From Nanobdellota archaeon (GTDB lineage: Archaea; Nanobdellota; Nanobdellia; Woesearchaeales; GW2011-AR15), in the NCBI GenBank assembly GCA_013335235.1, contig JAAXVZ010000006.1, positions 1 through 15,333 of the forward strand: a stretch of 15,333 nt of DNA. The letters are read 5' to 3'. Below are positions 14,035-15,333 of the stretch, piece by piece (position 1 is the stretch's first letter; the number at the start of each line of letters is the position of its first letter). The notes under the pieces are model-generated. The model did no database searches. It was not told where the DNA came from and worked only from the letters and a program-made list of their open reading frames with translations. The position numbers and the translations under genes are program-made.

Positions 14035-15039
14035 ATGGTCAAGGCAAATGTAGATATGATCCTAGATGTCCTAAGGCAGAAAAAATCCGTCTCAGTCGGA
14101 GACCTGTCAAGGCAGCTCACACTCCCAAAAGATGACATCATGAAGTCTGCGGAATATCTAGAGGAAGACGGGGTCATCAAGATCGAGAACAAGTTCCCAA
14201 ACACGTTCCTCACTTTTGTCAAGGAACCAGATATAGCTTCAAGCGGCGTGCCGCTGCCTATGCCTCCAAGGCCGCAGCCGGCGCAAAGGCCGGACCTTCC
14301 TGCAAAGCCGCAAGGGCCTTCTACAGCAATTGGCCCTCCGCCAATGCCGCCTCAGAATTTTCAGCAGCCACAATTAGGGCAAGGCCTTCCGCCTCCTCCG
14401 CAGTCAGGGCAGCAAGGGTTGCCTCCTCCGCCTGTGCAGGCAGCAACAGTGAATATCTATACACAGCAGCCAATATCAAGCCAGCCGATGCAGCAGCAAA
14501 CAGCACCACGTTTTCAAGAGTCAGCCCCTTCGCAATTCCCTGGAAACACTTTTTCAGCCAGCCCAATGCAGCAACAGAATCAAATCCAGAGCAGCCAGTT
14601 TTCAGGATCAGATTCAAATATATTCAGGCCTGCAGGCCAACAGCAGGACAAGAATCCCCTGGATGATGGTGTGACTTTTGATATGGCAGTCCCTCTTCCC
14701 GGAAGCTCTCCGACTATGGTAGTTGACCAGTCCGCCACATCACCCACATCTACATTTTCAACAGATACAAGTTCGCTGCTTTCCCAGACAAAGGATTTCA
14801 TGTATCCAAGCTATGTCCAGACAGAGATGGAGAAGCTGGACTTCCATATAGATGAGCTAAATAAAAAAATTACAAATCATGAATATAAGAATATGAATGT
14901 CGCATATAGGGATCTCTACATGATGTTCCACGGGTCTACAGGCCTCTCTCCGAATGAAAGATACCTGGTCGGTGAGAAGATAAATGAGCTATTCATGAGG
15001 ATAAAGCGCATCTACCTGATAGAAGGCGTGATGGCGTAA
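14035..15039 (+). CDS. Winged-helix protein with long Pro/Gln-rich disordered linker and helical C-terminal domain
   Basis: The 334-aa protein has three parts. Residues 1-64 look like a winged helix: DMILDVLRQKKSVSVGDLSR, LTLPKDDIMKSAEYLEEDG, then a short wing (VIKIENKFPNTFLTFVKE). Residues about 68-255 are low-complexity, dominated by Pro, Gln, Ser and Gly, with three PPPP or near-PPPP tracts (PPPMPP, GLPPPPQS, GLPPPPVQ) and many Gln pairs, and must be largely disordered. Residues about 262-334 form charged helices (YVQTEMEKLDFHIDELNKKI, AYRDLYMMFHGSTGLSPNER, VGEKINELFMRIKRIYLI), a plan seen in many DPANN-type archaeal proteins of unknown role. There is no signal peptide or membrane helix. 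I infer a DNA-binding or scaffold protein with a protein-interaction tail. I do not recognise a named family, so the function is open. Confidence 0.8.
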   Translation: MVKANVDMILDVLRQKKSVSVGDLSRQLTLPKDDIMKSAEYLEEDGVIKIENKFPNTFLTFVKEPDIASSGVPLPMPPRPQPAQRPDLPAKPQGPSTAIGPPPMPPQNFQQPQLGQGLPPPPQSGQQGLPPPPVQAATVNIYTQQPISSQPMQQQTAPRFQESAPSQFPGNTFSASPMQQQNQIQSSQFSGSDSNIFRPAGQQQDKNPLDDGVTFDMAVPLPGSSPTMVVDQSATSPTSTFSTDTSSLLSQTKDFMYPSYVQTEMEKLDFHIDELNKKITNHEYKNMNVAYRDLYMMFHGSTGLSPNERYLVGEKINELFMRIKRIYLIEGVMA

Positions 15040-15060
15040 AAGAGCTAAGCGCAACGAATA

Positions 15061-15073
15061 ACTTATTAAACAC
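15061..15073 (+). promoter_or_regulatory. TATA box of gatD
   Basis: ACTTATTAAACAC is centred about 28 bp before the ATG at 15094. With no Shine-Dalgarno site between them, the gatD transcript is probably leaderless. Confidence 0.55.
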
Positions 15074-15079
15074 ACAATT

Positions 15080-15091
15080 CTTTTTTTCTTT
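15080..15091 (+). terminator. T-tract between the winged-helix gene and gatD
   Basis: A seven-T run plus a four-T run lies about 40 bases after the winged-helix stop codon and just before the gatD ATG. It could end the upstream transcript while sitting between the gatD TATA box and its start codon. Confidence 0.4.
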
Positions 15092-15093
15092 TC

Positions 15094-15333
15094 ATGGGAC
15101 CAGGAGACAAGGTAAGTCTGAAGTATGATGGCGAGGAGCTGACAGGGATTCTGATGCCTTCAGCAGAGGAGGACAAGAAGAATATCATCCTGAAGCTTCC
15201 GAATGGCTATACTGTAGGGCTTGCGAAGAGCAAGATAAAAGACGAGAAAATCTTGGAGACCTATTCCAAGAAAGCACATGCAGAGGGCGTGCTGAAGACA
15301 AAGAAAGGGCTCCCGATAGTATCTATACTCTCT
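15094..15333 (+). CDS. gatD: Glutamyl-tRNA(Gln) amidotransferase subunit D, 5' part, cut by the window end
   Basis: Only the first 80 codons are present. GatD is the asparaginase-like subunit of the archaeal GatDE complex, which releases ammonia from an amide donor so that GatE can turn Glu-tRNA(Gln) into Gln-tRNA(Gln). The N-terminal beta-barrel domain is visible: GPGDKVSLKYDGEELTGILM, PSAEEDKKNIILKLPNGYTVGL. The sequence then enters the asparaginase domain at GLPIVSILS, which in the family continues into the TGGTIAS active-site motif just beyond the window. The ATG at 15094 fits the usual GatD start and is placed correctly for the upstream TATA box. GatE, normally a neighbour, would be expected beyond the window. 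The main alternative is a plain L-asparaginase, but the N-terminal domain favours GatD. Confidence 0.87.
   Translation, partial: MGPGDKVSLKYDGEELTGILMPSAEEDKKNIILKLPNGYTVGLAKSKIKDEKILETYSKKAHAEGVLKTKKGLPIVSILS

Noticed and set aside
14321..14617. Minus-strand Ala-rich frame inside the winged-helix protein gene
   Set aside because: It is the antisense reading of the Pro/Gln-rich linker, with no ribosome site or domain.
1..15333. CRISPR array, insertion sequence, integrase, toxin-antitoxin or classical defence genes
   Set aside because: I looked for regular direct repeats, transposase or integrase motifs and nuclease motifs on both strands and found none.

Overview
The window looks archaeal, most likely from the DPANN side of the tree (Woesearchaeota/Pacearchaeota-like), assembled from a metagenome. 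The evidence is an archaeal MBF1, an archaeal-type GatD start, a PGF-pre-PGF surface protein, a COG1361-type surface protein, TATA boxes about 27 bp before several start codons (leaderless mRNAs), Shine-Dalgarno sites on other genes, and a preference for AGG/AGA and ATA codons. The exact lineage is an inference.

Layout. Bases 1 to about 141 are about 75% G+C and read on the minus strand as a foreign hydrophobic membrane-protein fragment. They look like an assembly chimera fused onto the 5'-truncated surface-protein gene that follows. From about 142 to 3126 is a large, sequon-rich surface protein with a PGF-pre-PGF domain, one membrane helix and a cytoplasmic helical repeat. It converges with no spacer on a minus-strand pair (3127-4723): MBF1 and a THUMP-domain RNA methyltransferase. 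Next, also on the minus strand, is a complete gyrA (4801-7218) with no gyrB beside it.

From 7219 to 8926 lies an AT-rich stretch with two unrecognised genes (103 aa on plus, 226 aa on minus), a possible structured RNA, and a divergent control region packed with inverted repeats. From 8927 to 13769 is a tightly coupled five-gene plus-strand operon: a GbsR/MarR-type regulator, a MacB/LolD-type ATPase, a secreted and membrane-anchored COG1361-type protein, and two paralogous MacB/FtsX permeases. Together they look like a self-regulated MacB-like export or envelope machine in which the COG1361 protein occupies the slot that the MacA adaptor has in bacteria.

The right end holds a 46-aa zinc-ribbon gene (DUF5679-like), a winged-helix protein with a long Pro/Gln-rich disordered linker and a helical C-terminal domain, and the first 80 codons of gatD, which makes Gln-tRNA(Gln) in archaea and is cut by the window end.

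The best candidates for undescribed biology are the exporter operon with its dyad-rich control region, the Pro/Gln-rich winged-helix protein, and the structured-RNA candidate before the 103-aa gene. I see no CRISPR array, transposase, complete tRNA or rRNA.
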